DNA from: Lepiota brunneoincarnata
Lineage: Eukaryota > Basidiomycota > Agaricomycetes > Agaricales > Agaricaceae
Length of the DNA stretch: 64,000 nt
Assembly: GCA_023014365.1 (NCBI GenBank)
Contig: JAEBUN010000028.1
Span: forward strand, 62,001-126,000
Direction of reading: 5' to 3'
Shown: one piece after another, positions 36,069 to 48,300 of the stretch
How the letters are laid out: every line of letters starts with the position of its first letter
Position numbering within the stretch: the first letter of the stretch is position 1
Position numbers and translations under genes: made by a program
The notes under the pieces: generated by a model
Database searches by the model: none
What the model was told of the DNA's origin: nothing
Seen by the model: the letters and a program-made list of their open reading frames with translations, nothing else

Positions 36069-38389
36069 ATGTTTTCGAGTCCTACACCCATGTCAGGATC
36101 TAGATCGATTGCTGCCAATGCCCTCCGAAACGCTGGACTCGTGGATAAAGATACGCCAATGCGAGACGGCGAGAGGGACAAACCAGGCGGGAAGAAGGCC
36201 ACGTTCAAGGCCCGGGCGCGGAGGGCACGCGGAACAGACGCAGCCAAAGAAGAGACTTTGGGTTTAACAAACCGAACGGTAATTATCACTACTCATTCCT
36301 TTCCCTCCCGACAGGATGGCTCCGGAAGGCCTGGGCTGCTGGCATGTCAATGCACGGACTGTCTCAGCACCCACTCCTTTCATTCCCGTCGTCCCCATTT
36401 TTCTCCAAGATGAGAACGACACTTACCGAAACCCCGAACTCAGCTCGCCACTCGCACGACCACATTACCATCCTCCCACGCTGGACCTTCAGATCCTCTT
36501 TCAATACGTGGAGCTGCCCGACCTACTTTGGCGGGACGTTTGCGCAGAAAGAATGGCGAAGGCAAAGGTACAATTGACGCTTGGAGGCAATTGGTGAACA
36601 AACGCTACGATCCCAACACACGCTTCCTCAACCTCGAAGTATGTCTCCTATTGCAGACTCTTTGGTCATTGCTGAAATATGTTTTTAGTCCCTGGTTGAT
36701 GACGAATTTGTCAAGAAACACCAGCTCACTCCACCCGGCTATGGAGGCGATTCGCGTGCTGCTGGCGTCATTTTCAAGCTAGCAGACCAACTTCAACCGG
36801 AAGTTAGTTTCATCTCCCCTCTTTCTGTTTCATTTCTCATAATCCAGCGATATATCTAGGTCCAAACATTATCCCTCGCAAACAACAAACTGAGCGGCGT
36901 ACACCTCCTATATCTTGATAAATATCTCCCGAGACTACGAAACCTATCGCTGCAGAACAACTTGCTCAAGACATGGAGAGATCTTGATTATATTAGGAAG
37001 GATAAGCTAAAGCACCTTCGAGAGTTAATTCTTATTGGGAACCCATTACGGGATATGGAATATAAAAATGGGCGGGGGGACCGCTATCGAAGGTGTGCGC
37101 TAACACATTGCCTTACGGAGCCTACTAACACCAGTTCAGTGAAATCGCTCGACGATTTCTCTCATTGGAAGTGCTGGATCAAGAGGCAATAACGCAGATT
37201 GGCTTCACGAACGATTCTACTCCGGGACCAACACCGGCTGTGCCGAAGCCCAGTGCAACCACGTTCCCCTATGGGATGGGCCCCTCTTTCATCACTGGTG
37301 TAGAAGGACTCATCGTGAGCAATTTTCTCTTACGGTGAGCACACTCATTCCATGTACCCCAACTGGAACCTCAACGCCGAAGTAGATTTTTCGCCTTGTT
37401 CGACTCGCAGAGAACTGGCCTGGTGGATGCCTACGACGTCCAAGCAAGCTTCTCGTATTCCTGTAACACGAACATTCCCTCTCGTGCGCGCATAGAAGGT
37501 CTCCATCATTCGATGCCCAACCAAAAAAAGCTATCGTGGGAGACCTGGTTGAACAACACAGGGCGGAGGTTCCAGGAATTTGAATCGGCCCCAAGTAGGC
37601 CTTGACAGGATGGTGGAGGTTCTGCATACAGGAGGAGAGCATATTGTAAATGCGCAAGCAGCATTACCTGGGACAAAGCACGATGTACAAGGATCGGCAG
37701 ATAGATTTGTCGTGGACTCCTTTCCTATACCACATGGACAGGGTACCGCACTCCTGGTGACGGTCCATGGAGAGTTTATGGAAGGTAGGTCTTCATGAGC
37801 TTCTAGATTAGTGCCGTCTAACTGATGACACTTGTTTCATAAATAGTGAGGTCACAGGGTATACGTTCGTTTGATCGAGCGTTTATCCTGGTGCCAGCGC
37901 TTGAAGGGACCCGGTGAGTGTTGGAATTATATAGGACCCGAACAATGTTTTGGATATTGATAATACGGTTTTCTAGCGCGAAGACTGCTAGTTGGGACGT
38001 GGTCATCCTGTCAGATCAGTTGACAATAAGGGGATATTCGAATCCGATTGCATGGAGGCCCGGACCAATGCTAGTCCAGGCGGAAGCCCAATCCTCTAAG
38101 CTCCCTATTGATCGGAAACCCACAGAGTATCCTGTAGCCGCTTTACCTGCCCCACAGCAGCAGGCGCTTGGTACTTTGGTAAGTTTGATGATTTGGATGA
38201 GGGATATATTGCTGATTTCGGTGCTAGCCTGAAGCGCAGCGAAATCTCGTGTTACAGATTTGCGCTAGGACAGGACTCAACGCGAACTATGCTGTGGAGT
38301 GTCTCAACGGGAATGGATGGGAGCTAGAGAGAGCAATTTTGAATTTTGAGCAAGTGAAGGAGACGCTGCCTAAGGATGCATTCCTATAG
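36069..38389 (+). CDS. MEX67: mRNA export receptor Mex67/NXF1-type, one +1 frameshift
   Basis: About 640 residues; it carries mRNPs through the nuclear pore together with Mtr2. N-terminal basic, disordered part ([20 protein letters not shown]), then a leucine-rich repeat domain ([74 protein letters not shown]). The NTF2-like fold follows ([54 protein letters not shown]), and a C-terminal TAP-C/UBA-like domain ([20 protein letters not shown] ... LPKDAFL). The N-terminal intron is best ended before [14 protein letters not shown]. At 37564 an extra base (ACA GGG c GGA GGT) separates WLNNTG from [16 protein letters not shown]; without it the frame is open to the stop. The gene is essential in yeast, so the break is more likely in the sequence than in the organism. 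Confidence 0.88.
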
Positions 38390-41363
38390 CGTTTTGTCCC
38401 TTTATACAAACGTGAACAAACCCCCGCTCTCTGAGTTGATGCACAACTTACCATCTATCCCAAGTTGGATTGTTGTTTGTTGAGGGATAGAAGGGAAGAG
38501 AGGGTCTTCCAAATCGCCGCACGAGGGTCGGCATGGTCCCGGAAACATATCAAGTAGGAAATGGAAGGAGCAACCCAAGAGCATGATGAGGCGAAGACGT
38601 GTTCTGGACTGGGCCTGTGACTTGTAATCATGGACATTGTATCACTCGTTTACGTTTTCTTTCCTCTCCCTTCTACCATCGAATAATCCATAGCGTCGTA
38701 GTTGAGCCTTGTGTTATCTTTGCGGACTTGGACTTCTTGCTTTCATTCCTTATGTTCTCCTTTGTCGCTATTCCGATCCTTTAATGCGTATTGACCCTCA
38801 CCTCGATTTCCTTGTGCACATCAAACATATATATATTACATTCCACATGCCACAAGCTGATGTGAACCTCTCAGCGCTTGCTAATCATACTCCTTTTTGT
38901 CTCATTGGACGGTCGAAAATAACTATAGCAGCGTTATCTCTGAAATTCCTTCGACCGTCCTGGTGCGGCTAACGGAGGAGGTTTGACATTCGACACGGTT
39001 CTCAAGACGCTGTCCGCAAATTTCATCAAAGTTATCTGAGGTAATGCCGAATGCCTGAGGATACCAACTATTTAAACAACCTCACGGAGATGAACATTAC
39101 ACATTGCAGGGAATGGCATTGGTTCCCCTCGTTCGAGTGCAGAAAAGCTCTGTAATTGCGTTGATGTCTGCTGTATTGGATTTGACTCGTGCCTGCTTGA
39201 TGTCAGCCTTGATTAGCTTGACTCGCGAGGGAACTCGGGATCGGGGGTGTTCAGGTTTTTACGTCTGAAGTGTGAGAGGGTTGACATCATACATGTTAAA
39301 TACGCTCCCGAATCCATTCACCGTGTCTTTGGGGTGTATCCATGAAGAAAAAAATTTCACTTTGGTGCATGGGAAGGACTTTCAATGGGACGATCGGAAA
39401 TGAAACGAATGGAACCCGGCTGAGAGAGATAAGACACAGTTGATATTGGGTAGCTCCTGGTCCTTGATTTTAATCATAGCATCAAGATATCCGGGTGCTG
39501 AGCGTTGCCGCACACCAACCGAGAGAGAAGATTGTTTAGGACCTCCGGAGTTGGTGTTCCGTGGGTGATTGGGATCTATTGTATCATCGGAGATGGATTG
39601 GTTTCATGGGCGTGGACTCTTATCGGTATCGGTCCTTACGAACCGCGTCATAGCATGTGGTTTGTATATTGGCAAGAACCCGGTGGCCTGGCAGCTGACC
39701 TTGCAAATTTACTCGAGCGGAGCTGGACTGGACGGTGTGGCGAGGGGTCCAGTGTGAAAGCAAGGGATTCACTTCAACGGAGGCTGTTGCGCTGGGTAGT
39801 AGGTATACCTGAAACAGGATGTTGAAGGAGTGCCGCCGCCGCCACCATGCAGTGCTACGGCACACCCGGTGCGTTCAATTGGAGTCCTCGTCAACGTGGA
39901 AGAAATAGACTTATCATAATTTAAAGTAGTGTATTCCACGGGATTGTGGCTCGCCCCGAGGAGAGTTCGGTGTTTTTAGTGGATGTGAGGGACCAATTTT
40001 GGAGGAGCTGATGTTGTCTTCCGCCAAGTCGCTGGACCCACATATACGCGCGCGCGCGCCCGTGTGTGTGTAGAAGGGAAGTGTGTCATAGGGTTTTCTA
40101 GGTTTTCTGATATGATCTGTCGATGATGGTGGAGTGTCAATGGGGCTTATGAGAGTTCGTGATGGGCCTGGGGACTCGTGGTTGACCCTCGTATCTGAAT
40201 TCGGACATTTTTGGGGCTTTGGGTTCCGCGTGGTTTAGGGTTCCGCTCGGTACCGAACGGGCGCGGGATGTTTGGGTTGAGGGCGTGCGGCGGGCTGCCC
40301 CGAGAGTTCACTCTATGCTCAGTGAGAAAAAAAAAAATGTGTTAGGCTGTTTGACACGGTATATGAGCCGTCCGGTGGCATGGCGAGACTCTGACGTGAA
40401 GTGAATAAGAGGGGGGGCTCTTGTGGTGTTTGTATTTCATCATCATCGTGTCCGAAGATATAGGAGCCATCTCTGGAGCCCTGAATCCTCAAGCATTAGG
40501 GTCCTGTAAAGTGGCGAGGGGTTCACATGTTTTTAGATCGCCGGTTTCTAGACTTTGTATCTCTCTGTTTAGGAGTTTGGGAAGCGGGATTCGGTCAGGA
40601 GTGCGAAGTTTTTATATTATTGTTGCATCGCCGTTTCGGTCGGTGACGGGCACAAGCGAACAGCTTGGCGACAGTGGAGCTTGGAGGACGGGCAGGTGTG
40701 TGATGTCATGTTCGGAGAGAATCGTTGAGCTTGTCTTGTGCTCTGGGATCTTAGCGGTCAAGGTAGTTCGAACAAAGCGTGGTTTTGCACTTCCAGGAAG
40801 AGGAAAGCCACACTGTCCTCTTGTAAAGAAGACGAGAATTATGACGTTGTGTATGTCCCGAGTCTGACCAGAAGGATTCTGAAGAATTCCTTGAGTGACA
40901 GAGAAGACTCCGCAATTTGGTGCACTAGACACTCTGGCGGAATGCTCGGAAAATGTCAGATTGAAATGTGACCCTTTGTGTTGTCTGAGCTCGGGTATGT
41001 GTGCAGATATGCAAGCAAGATGGTTAGGAGGGGTTGTAACCAGGAGAGGGGGGAATAATGGTCGTGAAGGGAAGGCCTCGAGGCAGGGTGTGACCAAAGG
41101 GTAGGCGCATTGTGCTGATTGTGCGACTGTCCGAAACGGTCATTGTCCGGAATTCCCACTGCGTCCCTGAAATCCTCTTGCCTCGTTGCGCATCCGTTTA
41201 TAATTCCGATGAGGACTTCCCGGCGTCCCCACTCATTTTTCCTCCTCTCCCCGCGCCGGTTCTCTCGCTCCCTCTTGACTCTCGTTCATCCTTTCTCTTG
41301 TTTTGCCACTGTATCTCGAGTACTCGCCTTATTGCCGCAATATTTCACTCTTCTACGCTATAT
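38390..41363. other. 3 kb gene-free region
   Basis: No conserved reading frame on either strand. The plus strand is G/T-rich from about 39300 to 41100, so frames on both strands are compositional. It contains an alternating purine-pyrimidine microsatellite (40046-40071) and presumably a long promoter or 5' leader for the ankyrin gene, with a pyrimidine-rich segment just before its ATG. Confidence 0.5.
40046..40071. repeat. (CG)n/(TG)n microsatellite
   Basis: About seven CG dinucleotides followed by about five TG dinucleotides with one break, an alternating purine-pyrimidine tract of the kind that can adopt Z-DNA. Confidence 0.8.
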
Positions 41364-44300
41364 ATGACATCTCCCCAACCCGTTAACCACTCCGGTCTAC
41401 ATCGTGCTGCTCTGGACGGTGACGATGAGGCCATTCGACAGGCACTTGCTAGGGGCGCCGACATGAATATCCTCGACGATGAAGGCCGTACACCTATCAT
41501 GTGTGCCGTCGCGGGTGAACAGTACGTACCATCCGTTGTCTCCACATACATGCTGTTACATTTCCCTACGCTAGTTGGCAGGATATCGACGCGTCTGACG
41601 CGTCTTTCATGACACCTCAGCGCCTTAATGGTATCCGGCAAATGCTTCACCACCCTCAGATCTCTCTACACTGCCTCAATGCCCCACACGCCGCCGCAAA
41701 TGGTGTCATCCCACTCAGCATGGCTGCATGGCTCAATTTCCCCGAGCTCGTCAAGCTCTTGCTCGAAGAAAGTGCCGATACTGTTGCAGTAGATGGGCTC
41801 GATGCCCATGGAGCTACTGCGCTTATGTGTACGTACCTTAACTTGCGGCTTATCAATTACCATTTCACATCCGGAATATTTTCTTGCGGGTGTTGGTACC
41901 TGGTATCTTATCGCTTCCAAGCTTCTTTGACGCCCACACTATTGCTTTCTTCCCCTTGCACAATCACTCCCGACTGACTCTATCTTGGAATATCTAGACG
42001 CCTCACGTGATAACAGCCTTCAGGTCGTCCAGCTTCTCGTACGTACCAACATTCTATTTATCAGTCTGAAAAGACCCTCACGTTATCTTCAAGCTCTCCC
42101 ATGGTGCTCGACCCTGACCTCAGGGACTGTAACTTCCGTTCTTCCATACAATACGCTATTCCCCATCCCCAAATTCTCTGGCTCTGTGAGAATGTTCTCC
42201 GACGTCATCGCTGGCGCGAGAGCCAGGTGTGTTTTCCTTTGGACCCTCGCTTGTGATGGAGCCCTGACTGCTATCTCAGTCCGCGGACACTCTCAAGCTC
42301 TCAATCAACGCATGTACCGAAAGCACCCTCAACGACCTTCTCTCCCTTGCCCAGTGTTCCCTTCCTTTACTTTCCCAGAATCGCTCCAACACCCTCATCG
42401 ATCCTCCACCCCAAGGTATATTCATGCCTCAGTCGCTCTCACGTTCAAACAAAACCATCCTATCTACACTTTCCAACACACCCGACATCTCCTTCCTCCG
42501 TTCCATCCTTTTTTCCCCTGCACTCCCCGCAAATTCCCCACCCTCACTGTATCCACTTTCTGTCCCCATCTTGGTCAATAGGCCAGATGAACAGGGGTGG
42601 AGTGCGATCCACCATGCATGCTCGTTCATCACCCCTGGAGCTCCTTCCAAATCCAGTGGCAAGATCCCAGAAATCGAGATCCTGGATATGTTGTACCTCG
42701 CAGGTGCGGACGTGTCGCTGTTTACGGCAGAAGAGCACTATACGCCTCTTCACATCCTCACAAAAACATCCACTTCGGTGCCTAGCGCAATATCTCCGGT
42801 GGTTAAGGAACAGATCCGGGACTTCGTTACCCACCTCGTGCGCGATCTCGGTGCCCCAATAGGTGCTCGAGATAAAAATGACGAGACCTGCCTTCATCTG
42901 GCGGCCGAATATGGCGCTAGTAATGATGTTCTGGGTATCCTTCTGGACCTCGACCGCGTGTTTAACGAAGGTCGAGTGTCCAAAATGAAGAACGCGAGGG
43001 GTCTCGTCGCTTCTGAGCTCGCAACCAGGCAAGACCTCATAGACTCTTTCGCGGCCGCTAAGGAGAAGTTGGATATGGCCACGATCCGCCGAGGCTCTGT
43101 TTCATCTGTGTTATCGGACAATACCATACGCGAGTCCGGGAAGCGCAGCTCCTTGAAGGATATTGCGGTGGACGAGTTTGGTACCACCGGTGCTCCTTTC
43201 GAGATGCGACAGGAGTCGCAGAGCCAAGACCAAGGTCCGGTGGACATCGACCCTGTAGAGAAAACGCACGCTCTCCTTGCGTATATGCGTAATCCCACTC
43301 CAACTCAATACACACTTGACCAGATGGGCGCTACGACGACCGTCCTAATCAACCATTTCCAGGCTAGGATCCAGGAGGCCAAGAAGGAGGTGGAGACGAT
43401 GAGGAAGAAGAGGCAAGAGGCAAGGGGTGCTGTGCGTGACCTCGGGGACACACTGTGCTCTCGTGCTAGAATCCACCCCAACCCTGGGTTTGGGACAGTA
43501 GGTGGCAAAGGGAAGAAGGTGGAATTGATGAAGAGGGAATCGGAGGATTCACAGTTGACGAGGGTTAGTTCGTGTGCTGGTGGAGCAGGTGCGATGGGTG
43601 CGGCAGGGTATATTGACGTTGCGACGCAGACTTTCGGTGGTGGTGTTGGTGGTGAAAAGATGGATGCGGGTACGATTCGGGGGCAGGGATGGGCGGAGTG
43701 GCTGGGATGGATTTCGGAGGAGGGCACCGTGAGGAAGAAAAAGGATAAAATTTCCAAGGACACTATTGCGGAGTTTGGGATTGTGGAGGAGAAGAATCGC
43801 AGGGAGAAGGAGAAGGGCACGATTTCGGGAGCGCATAAGCTCAAGTCTTGGTGGAAGAAGATGATTGTCACCCACGATCAGGGCCATACCAAGTCTCCCA
43901 AGTCAAAATCCAGCGAGAAGCTTGTGCCGGCGAAAACCGAACTTGCATACGACATTCAAGATCCTGTCTTCTGTCCTGTTGGACACGAACGTAAAAACAA
44001 ACTGGCAGCTCTCCGCGCTGTTGCATCCATGGGCTCACTTGGTCTCCTTGCCGCTGCAGATGGCATGGAGATGTCAAACATCCAACAACTGGCCGCGAAA
44101 GCGCTCGCTGAGCTCGCTGAAGAGGAGGGTGATTGGGTCATTGCGAAGGCCTTGAGGAAGGCGCCGGTTGTTTTGGGTGCTGCAAGGAAAGACCTGGAAA
44201 AGATCGAGGCGTGCCTGAGGAACGCAGAGGAGTACCTGAAAAATGCGGACAGGAGCGTGGAGAGGATCGCCAGGGTGCTAAAGAGGGCATTGAAGGTTTG

Positions 44301-44761
44301 TCACCGTGTTTTATTTTGTCCTTGCATCAATCTCAGTACCTTTCTAGAAACGTCGTGCGATCATGGAAGACCTCTCCCGCTCGAGAACATCCACGCCTAC
44401 CCCTTCGAACCCGAGGCCGAGGATTACTGTGCTTACCCCCGAAAGGACCTGTACTCAGGAAGAGGAAGGGTCACCTACTCACCTAGGTTATACGCTCTCG
44501 CTCTCCGTCCGGCCCAGCATCGCCTCCATCGCCTCCGTCTCTTCGAGGTGTTCTGTGCTCACCACCGCTACAGCCACCACCGCGGGGCCCGTCCCACAGG
44601 ATATCCAAGATGATGATGACACAAAGACGATGCGCCGGCTCTTGTTGAGACGCGTCGAAGCACAGCTAAGTGCGACGTATGATGAAATTGATCGGGTTGT
44701 GAATTGGATTGCAATTGTTCAGGATGTAGTTGGTGGTGTGAAGAGGAGGGCGTATTTGTGA
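41364..44761 (+). CDS. Ankyrin-repeat protein with basic coiled-coil C-terminus, one +1 frameshift
   Basis: About 1,000 residues. N-terminal ankyrin repeats: HSGLHRAALDGDDEAIRQAL, LDDEGRTPIMCAVAGEQ, VIPLSMAAWLNFPELVKLLL, DAHGATALMYASRDNSLQVV. Two more occur later (DEQGWSAIHHACSF, KNDETCLHLAAEYGASNDV). A Lys/Glu-rich coiled coil follows (FQARIQEAKKEVETMRKKRQ), then a helical region (GMEMSNIQQLAAKALAELAE) and a Ser/Thr-rich end to 44761. Such proteins are known in fungi as cell-cycle or stress scaffolds; no specific role can be assigned. Near 42115 an extra T (CGA CCC t GAC CTC) creates a TGA in the zero frame. Removing it restores HGARPDLRDCNFRSSIQY. Three of its introns begin with the same nine bases, GTACGTACC. 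Confidence 0.82.
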
Positions 44762-45334
44762 TTTATCGACGGTGGAAGAATGTGTGTAGGAGGATGGACA
44801 GGAGGAAGGAAACGACACATGGCGTACGACAAGAGCAACTTTTAACCTCAAGATGTCTTTGCGGTTCAGTTACTGTTCGACAACTTGGGTGCCTCACGAT
44901 TTCGATCTTCACTTGCACGCACAAGCTTTTCTTTCTTGTTCTATAAGTTATTGTATCTATAGGTGTATGCTTTCCCCTAAAAGTACTTTCATTGCTCTCA
45001 CTTACTGTTTGACATCACCACTGTTTGTGCTTCTGTTGTTTTTCGTGCCATCCATAGATACATTTCACTTGCATCCTTCCCATACTAGCACTTTCCAATT
45101 TGTAAAAATTTCATTCGACTCATTAATACCTCAACTGCCTTTATATGGGGTGGGGTTTGCACCTTTTAGCATTTTCAACATGTATATATTATCGTGACTG
45201 TACATACCATATGCACCAGTATTCCTGGTAAACGGAATCCCAAGCCAACCAAATTCTACGATTACAAAATGTGGGCCAATAAGCTGACTGAATGTGTAAA
45301 GAATGAAACATTGTCATCTAGGTCACGTCCTGCC
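44762..45334. other. Convergent 3' region, ankyrin gene / VPS39
   Basis: 573 bases between the stop codons of two convergent genes; A/T-rich around 44920-45190, with likely polyadenylation sites for both. No gene seen. Confidence 0.5.
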
Positions 45335-48300
45335 TTAGGGCCTAGTCTGGTTCAAATGACGAGAGAAAGCTTCTCGACACTGGTAATGCGTCACTTCACC
45401 TCTACACAACAGTATGAACCAACTTTGCTCAATTTTTGCAAACAGGGGAACGCTAACCGTGGTGCATGTACAGCAATGACGCTATTGCCTATCCGTTTAT
45501 GACACTGCGGGCATCTTAAGAAAGAAGTTAGCCTCTCCCATCGGCGAAAAAATAGAACCCCGACAGACATTCGACTGTCAGTCACCTTCACCCTTCTCGA
45601 CTGCAATACCATAAGCATCCGAGCCAGCTGATCATGCCTCGCCTTGTTAACATGCTTCACGGCCCTCGTATCGAATACCGGCGCGCGCAACGCCTTGGTC
45701 AAAAACGCACCCACATCCTCTGCGGTCACGAGAGGCGGGAGCAGGTTAAGCGTCTCAACGGAATCGAGTCGTGGGTTGTGCCGGCTAATGAGCTCAAGAG
45801 CGGGTCCCAGGAGATCAACCGAAACTTTGACGGTCGGACGGAGGTATATACGTAGGAGTGTAAGGAAGACATTGCTTGTTGGTGTACCAGGCTGGTAGAC
45901 TCGTTTGCAGTATCTGAGAATAGGGGTAAGAATGGCCCGTTAATTGGGTGAGAACCAATTACCCTTCGGCTTTCAGGTAGTCTTGCAGGCGGTAGACGTA
46001 GAGTTCCAATGCTTGGTCATGACGACCTAATCGTCCAAGCAGGATGGCGCGAGCCTCGAACAAATCTTCCAAGTTATGACGTTGGCAAGAAGGGAACGTC
46101 CAACTGAGGTAGATGCGGGGACGCACCTGTTGATGATAGTAGCCCGTAAAGCTGGTCCACACTGATCTGATCGCTGGTGTCGAGAAATTTGAGAAGTTTT
46201 CCATAGACTTCGTTACGTGTTTCTAAATCATATTTCAACCCGCGAGAAGTGCCTCATAAATCATGAAGACGCACTATCATCGTTTCGTCGTTTCGCTGTT
46301 AGCGTCATGTTGATGTACAGTTCCGCCAACCGGTCATGGAACAAAGGCGAATCCTCGTGATGTTCCTCGGTGATATACTCCAGATATTTGGCGCATATCT
46401 TGGGGTCGATGCTCTCAAGGTAGTTGGCTACAGCTTGATGCGGCAGTTCCACGTCTTCTGAGAGGAAGATCTGTGGATTCTTGTCATGGATGGATGTGAA
46501 GTGTGATTGGCTAGACATACCTCGAATGCCATGTCCGCATCTTGCTCGAATATCCAACGTGAGTATTGGAAGATATGATCAAGGTATTCTGGACCCAATT
46601 TCTGCAGGTAGAGAATTGACGGTCGTAATTTATCTTCCATGTCGGTCGCTTTGTCGCTCAGCCTAAATGATTACTATCAATTCACCGCGAAAGGAGATCA
46701 CATACTCCCGCAGCAATGCCAATGCCTTCGAATGCATCTTCTTTCCATAGTACAAGTCTTTCAACTCGGAAAACCGCTATCAAATCATCTTAGCACCCAT
46801 CTCACTGAGTCAGATCGTTCGAAAACTCGCCTGATGCACACGCAAATCCTCTTCCACCTCTGATACCTCGCACCAATTCTCCACACGACAAAATGAGCTC
46901 AGTAAGCCAGGCCGTATGACGATATAAGCTTTGTACAGTGTTGTGTCGACAATCTGAGCGAACCGCAAGATTTGCTCGGGGCTCAACACCGATAGCGGGG
47001 CATCGGGTAAAGCAAAGAGATCCTCCACAGAAACCTCCGAAAGTGGCTTGAAGTCATCATATTGGTTTTGAGGAGTGATGTTCACGACAGCCAGAGCAGT
47101 TTTGAGTTTTCTACGCTGGTCAACAAGGTAGCCTGTTAGTGTCTCCACTGATCGATGGAAATCGTCTGCAATAATTGAGCATTAGGCCGAGTGAATCTGC
47201 GCAGCTCATACAGTTTGCTCACCATAGATAGCGATTTTCCTGCCACTATACACAGATGCCGTTTCATCGTCCTTCTCCTTATGACCTAGTAACCCAAATG
47301 CAGTGCCTTTCCACCGCGGCGCTCGAATCGACCCCGTACCCGAAGCCAGAGTATCCAACAAGTCCGTCGCCGTTCTCTCATGCCCACCCCCCCCACCACC
47401 CTTCGCATCTCCACCCTCATTCGACACGACAGAGGATGTATCATCAATCGATGCGGGGCCCCCGTACAATGTTATCCAATCCCGCTGTGGCACAACAAGC
47501 CGCCCAGATACGGATTCGGGAAAGAGAGCGACGACCTTGGCAGGGTTGAGATCCAGCTTGAAGAATGTATCAATGGCAGTGTCAAACTTGGAGGCGCGGA
47601 ACTGCGCGACAGCATTGAGAGCGCGTATTCGGATCTCTCTCTGCTTCTATTATCACACAACTCAAGTCAGTAATATCCACACCTCAGCCGGTACAACAAG
47701 AAAAACCTTGTCAGGCAATGCCACTTCGTCAGTGATCTCCAGGAGCTCCAATGCATCAGCATAATGTCCCTCGAGCACAAGCTCATCCAGCTGCTCTGCC
47801 CAAGGCCTCATCATAAATTGCCAGATTGAACTGCCCTCCACTGCAGCTGCGGTCCGATCCGTCGGCGTTGTGATCAGGTACAAGGGTGACTTTGTCGCCG
47901 AGGCTGCCAGTGGAATATGGACAAGTGCATTCTGCGTAGGCGTCGGCAACACAGTGGTGGAATTCGCACTGCTGGTGGGGGAGAAGGGTATGGCGAAGCA
48001 CTGTGAGATGTGTTGTGAAATTGACGAACGGATCTGGACGACACTGGTCGGGATGGTGGTCACTTGGGTCTGCGAGCTGCCAACTGAGGAGGACACCTCG
48101 AGTGTTTGCGATGGAATGGATCCGGCAGGAAAGACAGAAAATATGTATGGTTTGATGTGGGCTATCTCCTCAGGGGAGGCCAGCCACTCGATATTCGCTG
48201 ATCGAGAAGGCTTGGCATCCTTGCCGATGAACAACCCCTCATCTACACCAAAGTAAACAGTGTGCAGAAAGGAAACGGTTAGGAACACGTACTATCCTTC

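Noticed and set aside
43305..43871. 188-codon minus-strand frame inside the ankyrin gene
   Set aside because: Antisense of a Lys/Glu-rich coiled-coil region, giving a Phe/Ser/Leu-rich shadow with no domain.
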